In this document: in pieces, positions 47,416 through 54,162 of the stretch | How the letters are laid out: every line of letters starts with the position of its first letter | Numbering within the stretch: the first letter of the stretch is position 1 | Assembly: GCA_004211435.1 (NCBI GenBank) | Contig: SECS01000002.1 | Location: forward strand, 62,001 to 126,000 | Length of the DNA stretch: 64,000 nucleotides | DNA from: Novosphingobium sp. | GTDB taxonomy: Bacteria; Pseudomonadota; Alphaproteobacteria; Sphingomonadales; Sphingomonadaceae | Reading direction: 5' to 3' | Program-made: the position numbers and the translations under genes | The notes under the pieces: model-generated | Database searches by the model: none | Told to the model about the DNA's origin: nothing | The model's input: only the letters and a program-made list of their open reading frames with translations

Positions 47416-48629
47416 CAACGCAGCACGTAAAGGTGGACGCCGCCGTAGATCGACGAGCGGTCCGCTTTGGTCGCCTCGCGCGATTCCGCTTCGGCGTAAT
47501 GCCAGAGCGACAGCACTGCATCGGGCACGCGACCCGGCAGCAGGCTCGGTTCGGCCGCGGTACGGAACAGCACGCGCGCGCCGGGGCGGGCGGTGCGGGT
47601 GATCTCGCGCCAGAGCCCGGTGAGCTGGGCGTCGTCCATCCAGTCCTGCGCGTCGAGCAGGATATAGCGGTCGAGGCTGGCCTCGGGCTGGGCGGCCAGA
47701 TGCTCGGCAAAATTGGCCTGGCGCACGTCCAGCCGATCGATGCGATCGCGCATCAGGTCGTAATTCTCGGGCTTGAGATAGGGCGGCAGCGGATCGCCGG
47801 GCCCGCGGCCATAGCCACGACCAAAGGCCTGCCAGGCGAAGTAGTTGTCGTTGACCGGGAAGTGGCAGGCGAGCTTTTCGAGACGCTTGCGCAGGACGTC
47901 GGCCATGCGGTCGTCGCCGGCGAGCGCGGTGTATTGTGCGGGCGGAATGCCGAGGCCGAACAGCGAAGCCGGGCGGTCGGTCAGCCAGCGAACGAAGCGG
48001 CGGTCGAAGATCGGCGCGAACTTCTCGTCGAACACGCGGCGCTGGTCCTCGATCGTCTCGGCTTCGAGGATCGTGCGCGGATCGATCTTGTAGAGCTTGG
48101 CAAGGAAGTGTGCCAAACCGATGAAATTGCCGAGCAATCCGCGCTTGTAGATGCCTTGCGAGAAACCGCCGATGCGCTTGCGGCCGGCGAGGTCGCGGCC
48201 TTCCCAATAGCGCCGCGTACGCGCGTCGAGATGGGGTGCCAGGTGTTCGCGATAGGCTGCAAGGTTGGCGGGATCGTCGGCTTCGGCGCAGAAGCGGCGC
48301 AGCGCCTCGTAATCGGGCAGGTGGCGGACCGCCGCGATCTTCAACCGGCCGAGCGCAAGATGCGCGGCGTTGAGATCGACCGCGGTGATCTGCGCCGGAT
48401 CGGCGGTCAGATAGGACAGCGCGTTGCACGAACCGCTGGCAATCGTCACGATCCGGCTGTCGGGCTGGATCTGCAGCGCTGCCATGTCGACCACCGGGTC
48501 TTCCCAGATCTGCGCGTAGACCAGCCCCTTGAAGGCGAAAGCGAAGGCCTTGTCGAGGAATTTGCCACCGGGATTGGCGTCACGGCGGACGACCGCCTTG
48601 GTTACGAGCTGAGCGGCGGACTTCGGCAT
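47415..48629 (-). CDS. btaA: S-adenosylmethionine:diacylglycerol 3-amino-3-carboxypropyltransferase (BtaA)
   Basis: BtaA (DUF3419) moves the aminocarboxypropyl group of SAM to diacylglycerol, the first step of DGTS synthesis. It has 404 residues from the ATG at 48629, which has GAGGTG eight bases upstream; the ATG at 48650 is less well placed. The family blocks are LVYAQIWEDPVVDMAAL, VTIASGSCNALSYLTADPAQITAVDLNAAHLAL and FPVNDNYFAWQAFGRGY, with a final methyltransferase-like half. In Rhodobacter and Sinorhizobium the btaAB pair is turned on by phosphate starvation through PhoB. A Pho-box-like site lies 50 bp upstream here. Confidence 0.92.
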   Translation of the reverse strand: MPKSAAQLVTKAVVRRDANPGGKFLDKAFAFAFKGLVYAQIWEDPVVDMAALQIQPDSRIVTIASGSCNALSYLTADPAQITAVDLNAAHLALGRLKIAAVRHLPDYEALRRFCAEADDPANLAAYREHLAPHLDARTRRYWEGRDLAGRKRIGGFSQGIYKRGLLGNFIGLAHFLAKLYKIDPRTILEAETIEDQRRVFDEKFAPIFDRRFVRWLTDRPASLFGLGIPPAQYTALAGDDRMADVLRKRLEKLACHFPVNDNYFAWQAFGRGYGRGPGDPLPPYLKPENYDLMRDRIDRLDVRQANFAEHLAAQPEASLDRYILLDAQDWMDDAQLTGLWREITRTARPGARVLFRTAAEPSLLPGRVPDAVLSLWHYAEAESREATKADRSSIYGGVHLYVLR

Positions 48630-48679
48630 AGGGGACACCTCGAATCGCACGTGCGGTGCGGTCCAATTGCGCCTGCGGC

Positions 48680-48697
48680 ATGACCGTTCAGTGACTG
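48680..48697 (-). promoter_or_regulatory. Pho-box-like site upstream of btaA
   Basis: On the btaA strand the site reads CAGTCAC-TGAA-CGGTCAT, two direct repeats with an 11-bp period that match the PhoB half-site CTGTCAT at five and six of seven positions. It lies 50 bp before the btaA start, as expected for a PhoB-activated promoter. I see no good -10 sequence downstream of it. It ends three bases from the -35 of the divergent carboxyspermidine dehydrogenase promoter, so PhoB binding could affect both. Confidence 0.55.
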
Positions 48698-48699
48698 TG

Positions 48700-48727
48700 T
48701 TGAGATGTCATGGAACGAGCCTATATG
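48700..48727 (+). promoter_or_regulatory. Promoter of the carboxyspermidine dehydrogenase gene
   Basis: TTGAGA (48700-48705) and TATATG (48722-48727) are separated by 16 bases, a sigma70-like promoter with five and four matches to consensus. Transcription would start near 48734, leaving a leader of about 37 bases that contains AAAGGAG before the TTG start at 48771. Confidence 0.55.
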
Positions 48728-48770
48728 CGCCTGTCTGGCCCGCATCGGATCGGGCGAAAGGAGATGCGCT

Positions 48771-49982
48771 TTGAGCAAGGTTCTGGTTATCGGCGCGGGC
48801 GGCGTCGGTTCGGTCGCGGTCCACAAGATGGCGATGAATCCGCAGATTTTCTCGGACGTGCATCTCGCCAGCCGAACCAAGTCGAAGTGCGATGCGATCG
48901 CCGAATCGGTGAAGAGCCGCACCGGCCAGACGGTCAGCACCTATGCGATCGATGCCGAGGACGTGCCCGCGCTGACCGCGCTGATCCAGGAGATTGGTCC
49001 CAAGCTCGTCGTCAACCTGGCGCTGCCCTACCAGGACCTGACGATCATGGACGCCTGCCTGGCCGCCGGCGTGCACTACATGGACACGGCGAACTACGAG
49101 CCCAAGGACGTCGCCAAGTTCGAATATCACTGGCAGTGGGCCTATCAGGACCGCTTCAAGCAGGCCGGCCTGATGGCGCTGCTCGGCTCGGGCTTCGATC
49201 CCGGCGTGACCTCGGTATTCGCGATGTGGCTCAAGAAGCACAAGCTCAAGACGATCCGCACGCTCGACATCCTCGATTGCAACGGCGGCGATCACGGCCA
49301 GGCCTTCGCGACCAATTTCAATCCCGAGATCAACATTCGCGAAGTCACCGCGCCCGCGCGGCACTGGGCGAACGGCGACTGGGTCGAGACCCCGGCGATG
49401 ACGATCCGCCAGAACTTCGACTTCGAGGGCGTCGGCCCCAAGAACATGTACCTGATGTATCACGAGGAGCTCGAGAGCCTCGCCAAGTTCGTCCCGGAAC
49501 TCGAGCGCGCGCGCTTCTGGATGACCTTCGGCGACGCCTATATCCAGCACCTGACCGTGCTGCAGAACGTCGGCATGACGCGGATCGATCCGGTGCTCTA
49601 CAACGGCCAGGAGATCATCCCGCTGCAGTTCCTCAAGGCGGTCCTGCCCGAGCCGGCTTCGCTCGGCCCGACGACCCAGGGCAAGACCAACATCGGCGAC
49701 ATCGCGACCGGAGAATCGCTCGACGGTTCGGGTGACAAGACGTTCTATATCTACAACATTTGCGATCACGAGGACGCCTATCACGAGACCGGTAACCAGG
49801 CGGTCTCCTATACCACGGGCGTTCCGGCGATGATCGGCGCGGCGATGATCCTGACCGGCGCCTGGTCGGGCGAGGGTGTGTTCAACATCGAGCAGTTCGA
49901 TCCCGATCCCTTCATGGACATGCTCAACCAGCACGGCCTGCCCTGGCAGGTGAAGGAACTGGCGGGGCCGCTGCAGTTCTGA
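48771..49982 (+). CDS. Carboxynorspermidine/carboxyspermidine dehydrogenase (LYS1-like)
   Basis: This saccharopine-dehydrogenase-like enzyme reductively joins aspartate semialdehyde to a diamine (putrescine or diaminopropane) to give carboxyspermidine or carboxynorspermidine. The start is the TTG at 48771, seven bases after AAAGGAG, giving 403 residues. The NADPH loop is VLVIGAGGVGSVAVHKMA. VNLALPYQDLTIMDACLAAGVHYMDTANYE and GLMALLGSGFDPGVTSVFA are family signatures. The matching decarboxylase lies three genes downstream, and ornithine decarboxylase, a putrescine source, lies further on, so spermidine is the likely product. lys1 in fungi is related but makes lysine. Confidence 0.9.
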   Translation: MSKVLVIGAGGVGSVAVHKMAMNPQIFSDVHLASRTKSKCDAIAESVKSRTGQTVSTYAIDAEDVPALTALIQEIGPKLVVNLALPYQDLTIMDACLAAGVHYMDTANYEPKDVAKFEYHWQWAYQDRFKQAGLMALLGSGFDPGVTSVFAMWLKKHKLKTIRTLDILDCNGGDHGQAFATNFNPEINIREVTAPARHWANGDWVETPAMTIRQNFDFEGVGPKNMYLMYHEELESLAKFVPELERARFWMTFGDAYIQHLTVLQNVGMTRIDPVLYNGQEIIPLQFLKAVLPEPASLGPTTQGKTNIGDIATGESLDGSGDKTFYIYNICDHEDAYHETGNQAVSYTTGVPAMIGAAMILTGAWSGEGVFNIEQFDPDPFMDMLNQHGLPWQVKELAGPLQF

Positions 49983-49996
49983 CGAAAGGTCCCGCC

Positions 49997-50386
49997 ATGG
50001 CCGCGTTCAAGCCCGACGGATATCCGGCGCTCTCGCCTTACGTGATCCTCCACGATCCCGAGGCGACCTTGGCTTTCGCCGAGGCGGTGTTCGACGGTGC
50101 GCGGCTGCGGCGGATCGAGGACGAGACGGGGCGTATCCGCCATGCCGAGATCCGCGTCGGCGAGGTCGTGCTGATGATTGGTGGCGCGCTGGCTGACTGG
50201 CCCGCGCAGGAGGCGCATCTGCACCTCTACGTGCCCGATGTCGACGCGACCTATGCGCGTGCGCTCGAACTGGGCGCGCAGGCGGTCCAGGCGCCCGAGC
50301 AGAAGGACGATGCCGACCGTCGCGGTGGCTTCCGCGATCCCGGTGGCCTGACCTGGTGGGTCGCCACCCAGGTCGATCCACACTGA
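49997..50386 (+). CDS. VOC-superfamily (glyoxalase/PhnB-like) protein
   Basis: This 129-residue protein has the beta-alpha-beta-beta-beta fold of the vicinal oxygen chelate superfamily. YVILHDPEATLAFAEAVFDGARLRRIEDETGRIRHAEIRVGE is the PhnB-like opening, and ELGAQAVQAPEQKDDADRRGGFRDPGGLTWWVA the closing module. Metal ligands would be the histidine and glutamate residues of these segments, but assignment is uncertain. No substrate is indicated. AAAGG precedes the ATG. Its stop shares one base with the start of the next gene, so it belongs to the same transcript as the polyamine genes around it. Confidence 0.82.
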   Translation: MAAFKPDGYPALSPYVILHDPEATLAFAEAVFDGARLRRIEDETGRIRHAEIRVGEVVLMIGGALADWPAQEAHLHLYVPDVDATYARALELGAQAVQAPEQKDDADRRGGFRDPGGLTWWVATQVDPH

Positions 50387-50991
50387 TGGCGCCGCCGGTC
50401 GACTTCTGGTTCGATTTCGCTTCGACCTATTCGTACCTCTCGGCTTCGCGGATCGATGGCGAAGCCGCCGCGCGCGGTGTCGTGGTGCGCTGGCGGCCCT
50501 TCCTACTCGGGCCGATCTTCGCGGCGCAGGGCTGGACCGACTCGCCGTTCAACCTGCAGCCGGTCAAAGGCCGCTACATGTGGCGCGACATGACGCGGCG
50601 GGCCGAGCGCTTCGGCGTGCCGTTTCGCGCGCCCGAGGATGCGAGCGCTTTTCCGCGGCGCAGCCTGCTGGCAGCACGCGTTGCGCTGGCGGTGCGCGAC
50701 GAGCCCTGGGGCGTCGCGTTCTGCCGCCAGGTCTTCGCGGCCGAGTTCGTCGAATGGCGGGACATCGCCGATCCCGCAGTGATCGACGCCTGTCTGGAGC
50801 AGGCAAGGGGCAGCGCCGACGGCTTTTCCGCCGCCGATATAGGCGATGCGCAGAAGACGGCCTTGCGCGCGAGCGGCGAGGAAGCCGTAGCGCGCGGCCT
50901 GTTCGGCGCGCCGAGCTTCGTGGTCGGCGACGAGATTTTCTGGGGCGACGATCGCCTCGAGGACGCCCTCGACTGGGCAGCTAAGGACTGA
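50386..50991 (+). CDS. 2-hydroxychromene-2-carboxylate isomerase / DsbA-family protein
   Basis: This 201-residue protein has the kappa-class GST-like fold. DFWFDFASTYSYLSASRIDGEAA is the glutathione site with the characteristic serine, and GVAFCRQVFAAEFVEWRDIADPAVI leads to the C-terminal FGAPSFVVGDEIFWGDDRLED. Such enzymes isomerise the naphthalene intermediate HCCA in aromatic degradation or serve as general glutathione-dependent isomerases. No naphthalene genes are nearby, so the HCCA role is only a family label here. It begins at the shared TGATG with the VOC gene and ends four bases before the decarboxylase gene. Confidence 0.85.
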   Translation: MAPPVDFWFDFASTYSYLSASRIDGEAAARGVVVRWRPFLLGPIFAAQGWTDSPFNLQPVKGRYMWRDMTRRAERFGVPFRAPEDASAFPRRSLLAARVALAVRDEPWGVAFCRQVFAAEFVEWRDIADPAVIDACLEQARGSADGFSAADIGDAQKTALRASGEEAVARGLFGAPSFVVGDEIFWGDDRLEDALDWAAKD

Positions 50992-50995
50992 AGTC

Positions 50996-52192
50996 ATGGA
51001 AACCAGAGCCGGCGATCCGGGCGCATTCGCGCAGTTCGATCTCGAGCGCGTCGACAGCCCCGCCTTCGTGGTCGATCAGGCACGGCTGCGGCAGAACCTG
51101 CGTATTCTCGCAGAAGTGCGCGACGCGGCGGGCATCAAGATGCTTTCGGCGCTCAAGGCCTTCTCGATGTGGAGTGTGGCGCCGCTGATCGGCGAATACC
51201 TTGACGGCGTCTGCACCTCGGGCCTGTGGGAAGCTCGGCTCGCGGGCGAGTTCTACGACGGCGAGATCGCGACCTATTGCGCGGCCTACAAGGCCGAGGA
51301 TCTGCCCGAGATCTGCCGTCTGTCGGACCATCTGATCTTCAACTCGCCCGGCCAGATCGAGCGTTTCTGGCCGATCATCGAAGCCGCGCGAGCGCGCGGC
51401 GACCATTTCGATATCGGATTGCGCATCAACCCTTTGCATGCCGAAGGTGAGGTTCCGCGTTATGATCCCTGCGCGCCGCGCTCGCGCCTGGGCTTCCCGA
51501 TCGACCAGTTGACCGAAGAGCATGTCGCCCTGGTCGACGGCATCCACATGCACACCTTGTGCGAGCAGGATTTCGCGCCGCTCCAGCGCACCTGGGAAAA
51601 GGTGTTCGACTTCCTCGAACCGCATTTCGGCGAGTTCAAATGGCTCAATCTCGGGGGCGGCCACCACATCACCCGCGCCGACTACCAGCGCGAGGAACTC
51701 GTCGGGTTCCTCCGCGACATGGCCGAGGACACCGGCGCCGAGATATACATGGAGCCGGGTGAGGCCGTCGCGCTCGACGCGGGCATTCTTGTCGGCACTG
51801 TGCTCGACACGCATTGGAACGGCATGGACCTGGCGATCACCGACGTTTCGGCGACCTGCCACATGCCCGACGTGATCGAGGCGCCCTATCGCCCGGCCAT
51901 GCTCGGCGAGAGGGCAATCGACCGCGAGGTCGACGAAGCGCCCGAAGGCGTGACCCGTCTCGGCGGCCCCTCGTGCCTCGCCGGCGACGTGATCGGCGAC
52001 TATGCGCTGCCGGTGCCCGTCGAGCCAGGCGTGCGCTTCGCCTTCCTCGACCAAGCGCACTATTCGATGGTCAAGACCACGACCTTCAACGGCGTGCCGC
52101 TGCCCTCGATCTGGCTATGGGACAGCGAGACCGACAATCTCGAGCAGGTCCGTCGCTTCGACTACGAGGACTTTCGCGGCCGCTTGAGCTGA
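50996..52192 (+). CDS. nspC: Carboxynorspermidine/carboxyspermidine decarboxylase
   Basis: This 398-residue fold III PLP enzyme decarboxylates carboxyspermidine (or carboxynorspermidine) to spermidine. The PLP lysine is K54 in MLSALKAFSMW. GIHMHTLCEQDF and WLNLGGGHHITRADY are the phosphate-binding and family motifs, and YMEPGEAVALDAGILVGTV the second PLP block. VTRLGGPSCLAGDVIGDY holds the cysteine-aspartate pair that completes the partner active site in the dimer. AAGGA precedes the ATG. The dehydrogenase of the same route lies in the same transcript unit. Confidence 0.92.
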   Translation: METRAGDPGAFAQFDLERVDSPAFVVDQARLRQNLRILAEVRDAAGIKMLSALKAFSMWSVAPLIGEYLDGVCTSGLWEARLAGEFYDGEIATYCAAYKAEDLPEICRLSDHLIFNSPGQIERFWPIIEAARARGDHFDIGLRINPLHAEGEVPRYDPCAPRSRLGFPIDQLTEEHVALVDGIHMHTLCEQDFAPLQRTWEKVFDFLEPHFGEFKWLNLGGGHHITRADYQREELVGFLRDMAEDTGAEIYMEPGEAVALDAGILVGTVLDTHWNGMDLAITDVSATCHMPDVIEAPYRPAMLGERAIDREVDEAPEGVTRLGGPSCLAGDVIGDYALPVPVEPGVRFAFLDQAHYSMVKTTTFNGVPLPSIWLWDSETDNLEQVRRFDYEDFRGRLS

Positions 52193-52203
52193 GTCCGTCG
52201 CGC

Positions 52204-52288
52204 CATCCCCGCGAAAGCGGGAACGGCTGGCAAGTTGTAACTGCGATCTCGGAGCAAATCGCCAAAGGTCGCCGCTTTCGCGGGGATG
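52204..52288. repeat. REP-like inverted repeat between convergent genes
   Basis: CATCCCCGCGAAAGCGG (52204-52220) is repeated in perfect inverse at 52272-52288 with a 51-base loop. It lies between the stops of nspC and the DUF3137 gene. The text is of a kind common in sphingomonad intergenic regions. It may end transcription in both directions. Confidence 0.75.
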
Positions 52289-52297
52289 ACGAGCCCA

Positions 52298-53257
52298 TCA
52301 AACAGCCGGCGTGAAATTCCCGCGCGGGGCTTCGTTCAGTCGCTTGGCGAGATCGGCGAGTGTGGCGAACTGGTCGATCGTCTTCACGAGCAGCTCGCGG
52401 TCCTTGCCGGCATCGATCGAGCCGCTTTCGAACAAATCCCGCGAATCGATCAGGATCAGCAGTTGGCCGCCGCAGAACAGGCAGCGCAGGTTCGAGCCGG
52501 CGAAGGCCTGCTCGACCGCGGTCAGGCGCTCGACGTATTCGGGATGGACGAGGAAGCGAGCCTCTACCGGATCGTCGCCCCAGACGGTGAAGCGCGCCTC
52601 GAAGGTCTGGTCGACCATGTCGCAGCGTCCCAGTGTCACGCCGCCGAGCTTGATCTCCTCCTTCTCGCCGCCGAACCACTTCCTGCGCGCGCCGTCTCGC
52701 TCGACCAGCGTCGTGCCGTGGAAGCGTCGGGTGAAGCCGACCGACAGCACGACGCCGCGGAACACGGTGCGCCACTTCTTCTTGTCGTCGTCCTCGTACT
52801 CTACCTCGCAATGGGCTTCGTAGACGCGGAAGGGCAGGGCGCCGACTTCGCCCGACCAGCCGTCCTCGAAACTTGCGCGGTCGTAACCGGGCACCAGGCC
52901 GAATTGGCGCGCGCGTGTCCATTCTTCGCCCGTATCCGGCTCCATGGCGTAGGTCAGCCCGAGCGCCTCGGCGAGCGCGCCGTTGATCCCACCCTTGATC
53001 GACTTGGTAACCGCGGTCTTCGCCATCTCGCCCCAGGCCCACGCGAGGAGCGCGACGAAACCGCCGAACCAGAACCCCGCTTCGAGATCGCGCGCAAGGA
53101 GCGACATGACGACGAAGATGCCGAAAGCCGCGATGAAGCCCTTGCGGCGGCGCGCCTGGGCCGTGGCCTTGGCTTCCTCGCGTGCGCCCTGCTGGTTCGC
53201 CAGCCACTGGCCCAGCGGGCCGGCGAGCAACGCGTCGGGGTCGGGCCGCTCGATCAA
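52298..53257 (-). CDS. DUF3137 membrane protein
   Basis: I place the start at the TTG at 53257, eight bases after GAGG, which gives 319 residues; no ATG or GTG lies in frame near this position. Residues about 35-95 hold two membrane helices (KGFIAAFGIFVVMSLLA, AGFWFGGFVALLAWAWGEMA). The rest is a soluble domain (YAMEPDTGEEWTRARQFGLVPGYDRASFEDGW, FRVYEAHCEVEYEDDDKKKWRTVFRGVVL). The pairing with LemA, divergent and 69 bp away, is the usual company of DUF3137 proteins. The function is unknown. Confidence 0.78.
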   Translation of the reverse strand: MIERPDPDALLAGPLGQWLANQQGAREEAKATAQARRRKGFIAAFGIFVVMSLLARDLEAGFWFGGFVALLAWAWGEMAKTAVTKSIKGGINGALAEALGLTYAMEPDTGEEWTRARQFGLVPGYDRASFEDGWSGEVGALPFRVYEAHCEVEYEDDDKKKWRTVFRGVVLSVGFTRRFHGTTLVERDGARRKWFGGEKEEIKLGGVTLGRCDMVDQTFEARFTVWGDDPVEARFLVHPEYVERLTAVEQAFAGSNLRCLFCGGQLLILIDSRDLFESGSIDAGKDRELLVKTIDQFATLADLAKRLNEAPRGNFTPAV

Positions 53258-53326
53258 GCGGCTTGCCTCGCTGCGGCGAAATGATAGCCATTCGCAAAGA
53301 CACTGAAGTCCAAGGGGAAAGCGGAC

Positions 53327-53878
53327 ATGGTAACGATCGTCGTCGTCATCGCCATCGTGGTGGTTCTCGCGCTGGTCCTCATCGGCATCTATAACCGGCT
53401 CGTCGCGCTCCGCCAGACCTGCCGGCAGGGCATGGCCGATATCGACGCACAGCTGCGCCAGCGCAACGACCTGATCCCCAATCTGGTTTCGACGGTGAAG
53501 GGCTATGCCACCCACGAGCAGGAGACTCTCGACCGTGTCATCTCGGCGCGCAACCGTGCGGCCAGCGGCGGCGGGGCCGAAGCGGAGAAGGAGCTTGGTG
53601 GTGCGATCGGCAAGCTGATGGCGCTGGGCGAGGCCTATCCCGATCTCAAGGCCAGCGCGAACTTCCAATCGCTTCAGGGCGAACTCGCCGATACCGAGGA
53701 CAAGCTCGCAGCCGCGCGGCGTGCGCTGAACAGTGCCTCGGCGCGCTACAATGCGGCGCGCGAGAGCTTTCCCGCGGTCCTCTTCGCCGGTTCGATGGGG
53801 TTCGAGCCCTTCGCATTCCACGAATTGGCCGCAGACGAGCGAGCCTCCGTCGGTGCAGTGCCGAACGTCTCGTTCTGA
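53327..53878 (+). CDS. lemA: LemA-family protein
   Basis: This 183-residue protein has one N-terminal membrane helix (VTIVVVIAIVVVLALVLIGIYNRLV), extra-cytoplasmic helices after it, and the LemA signature ALRQTCRQGMADIDAQLRQRNDLIPNLVSTVKGYATHEQETLDRVISARN. The C-terminus shows the typical PAVLFAGSMGFEPFAFHELAADERA. AAGGGGAAA precedes the ATG. LemA proteins are small membrane proteins of unclear function, often beside DUF3137 or peptidase genes. Divergent from the DUF3137 gene, so both may be controlled from the 69-bp gap. Confidence 0.9.
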   Translation: MVTIVVVIAIVVVLALVLIGIYNRLVALRQTCRQGMADIDAQLRQRNDLIPNLVSTVKGYATHEQETLDRVISARNRAASGGGAEAEKELGGAIGKLMALGEAYPDLKASANFQSLQGELADTEDKLAAARRALNSASARYNAARESFPAVLFAGSMGFEPFAFHELAADERASVGAVPNVSF

Positions 53879-53986
53879 ACGAAAAGAGCGGAATGGCGAG
53901 TCGCCGCATTTGCACCCCGAATCGTCGTTGGACATTGGTCTAGACGGCGCGCTGCCGCGGCGAAAACTGTCATATATGTCATTGGT

Positions 53987-54016
53987 TTGACGCGTTTTAT
54001 TGAACGAATTCAAGAT
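53987..54016 (+). promoter_or_regulatory. Candidate upstream promoter of ornithine decarboxylase
   Basis: TTGACG (53987-53992) and CAAGAT (54011-54016), 18 bases apart, could form a weak sigma70 promoter. Its transcript would start near 54023 and include the full structured leader. A second candidate lies at 54053-54080. Confidence 0.3.
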
Positions 54017-54052
54017 TGTGGCATTTCTGTGAAAACGGGGGTCCATTTTCAC

Positions 54053-54080
54053 TTGCAGTTCACCACCACGTCCCTATATC
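54053..54080 (+). promoter_or_regulatory. Candidate proximal promoter of ornithine decarboxylase
   Basis: TTGCAG (54053-54058) and TATATC (54075-54080) are 16 bases apart. Transcription would begin at about 54086, which would remove part of the 5' arm of the leader stem at 54081, so the upstream promoter may be the one that matters for regulation. Confidence 0.4.
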
Positions 54081-54155
54081 GACCCCCCGCTGCCCCATGG
54101 GGACTTCCAATAACCGCAAGGCAGCCTTGTCCATCTAACCGTGTTTTTGGGGGTC
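54081..54155 (+). ncRNA. Structured 5' leader of ornithine decarboxylase (speF-type candidate)
   Basis: GACCCCC (54081-54087) pairs perfectly with GGGGGTC (54149-54155), closing a 75-nt domain. Inside are CAAGG-CAG-CCTTG (54117-54129), a perfect triloop hairpin, and CCCCATGGGG (54093-54102). The 3' arm of the closing stem is also the only purine-rich, Shine-Dalgarno-like run before the TTG start at 54163, so folding would hide it. Alphaproteobacterial ornithine decarboxylase genes are known to carry a conserved leader, the Rfam speF motif. I cannot confirm membership without a covariance search. Confidence 0.5.
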
Positions 54156-54162
54156 CCTTGAG

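Noticed and set aside
52086-53303. Alternative minus-strand frame over DUF3137
   Set aside because: It begins MSLRMAIISPQ but runs in another phase than the conserved DUF3137 text and becomes arginine-rich; it is a shadow.
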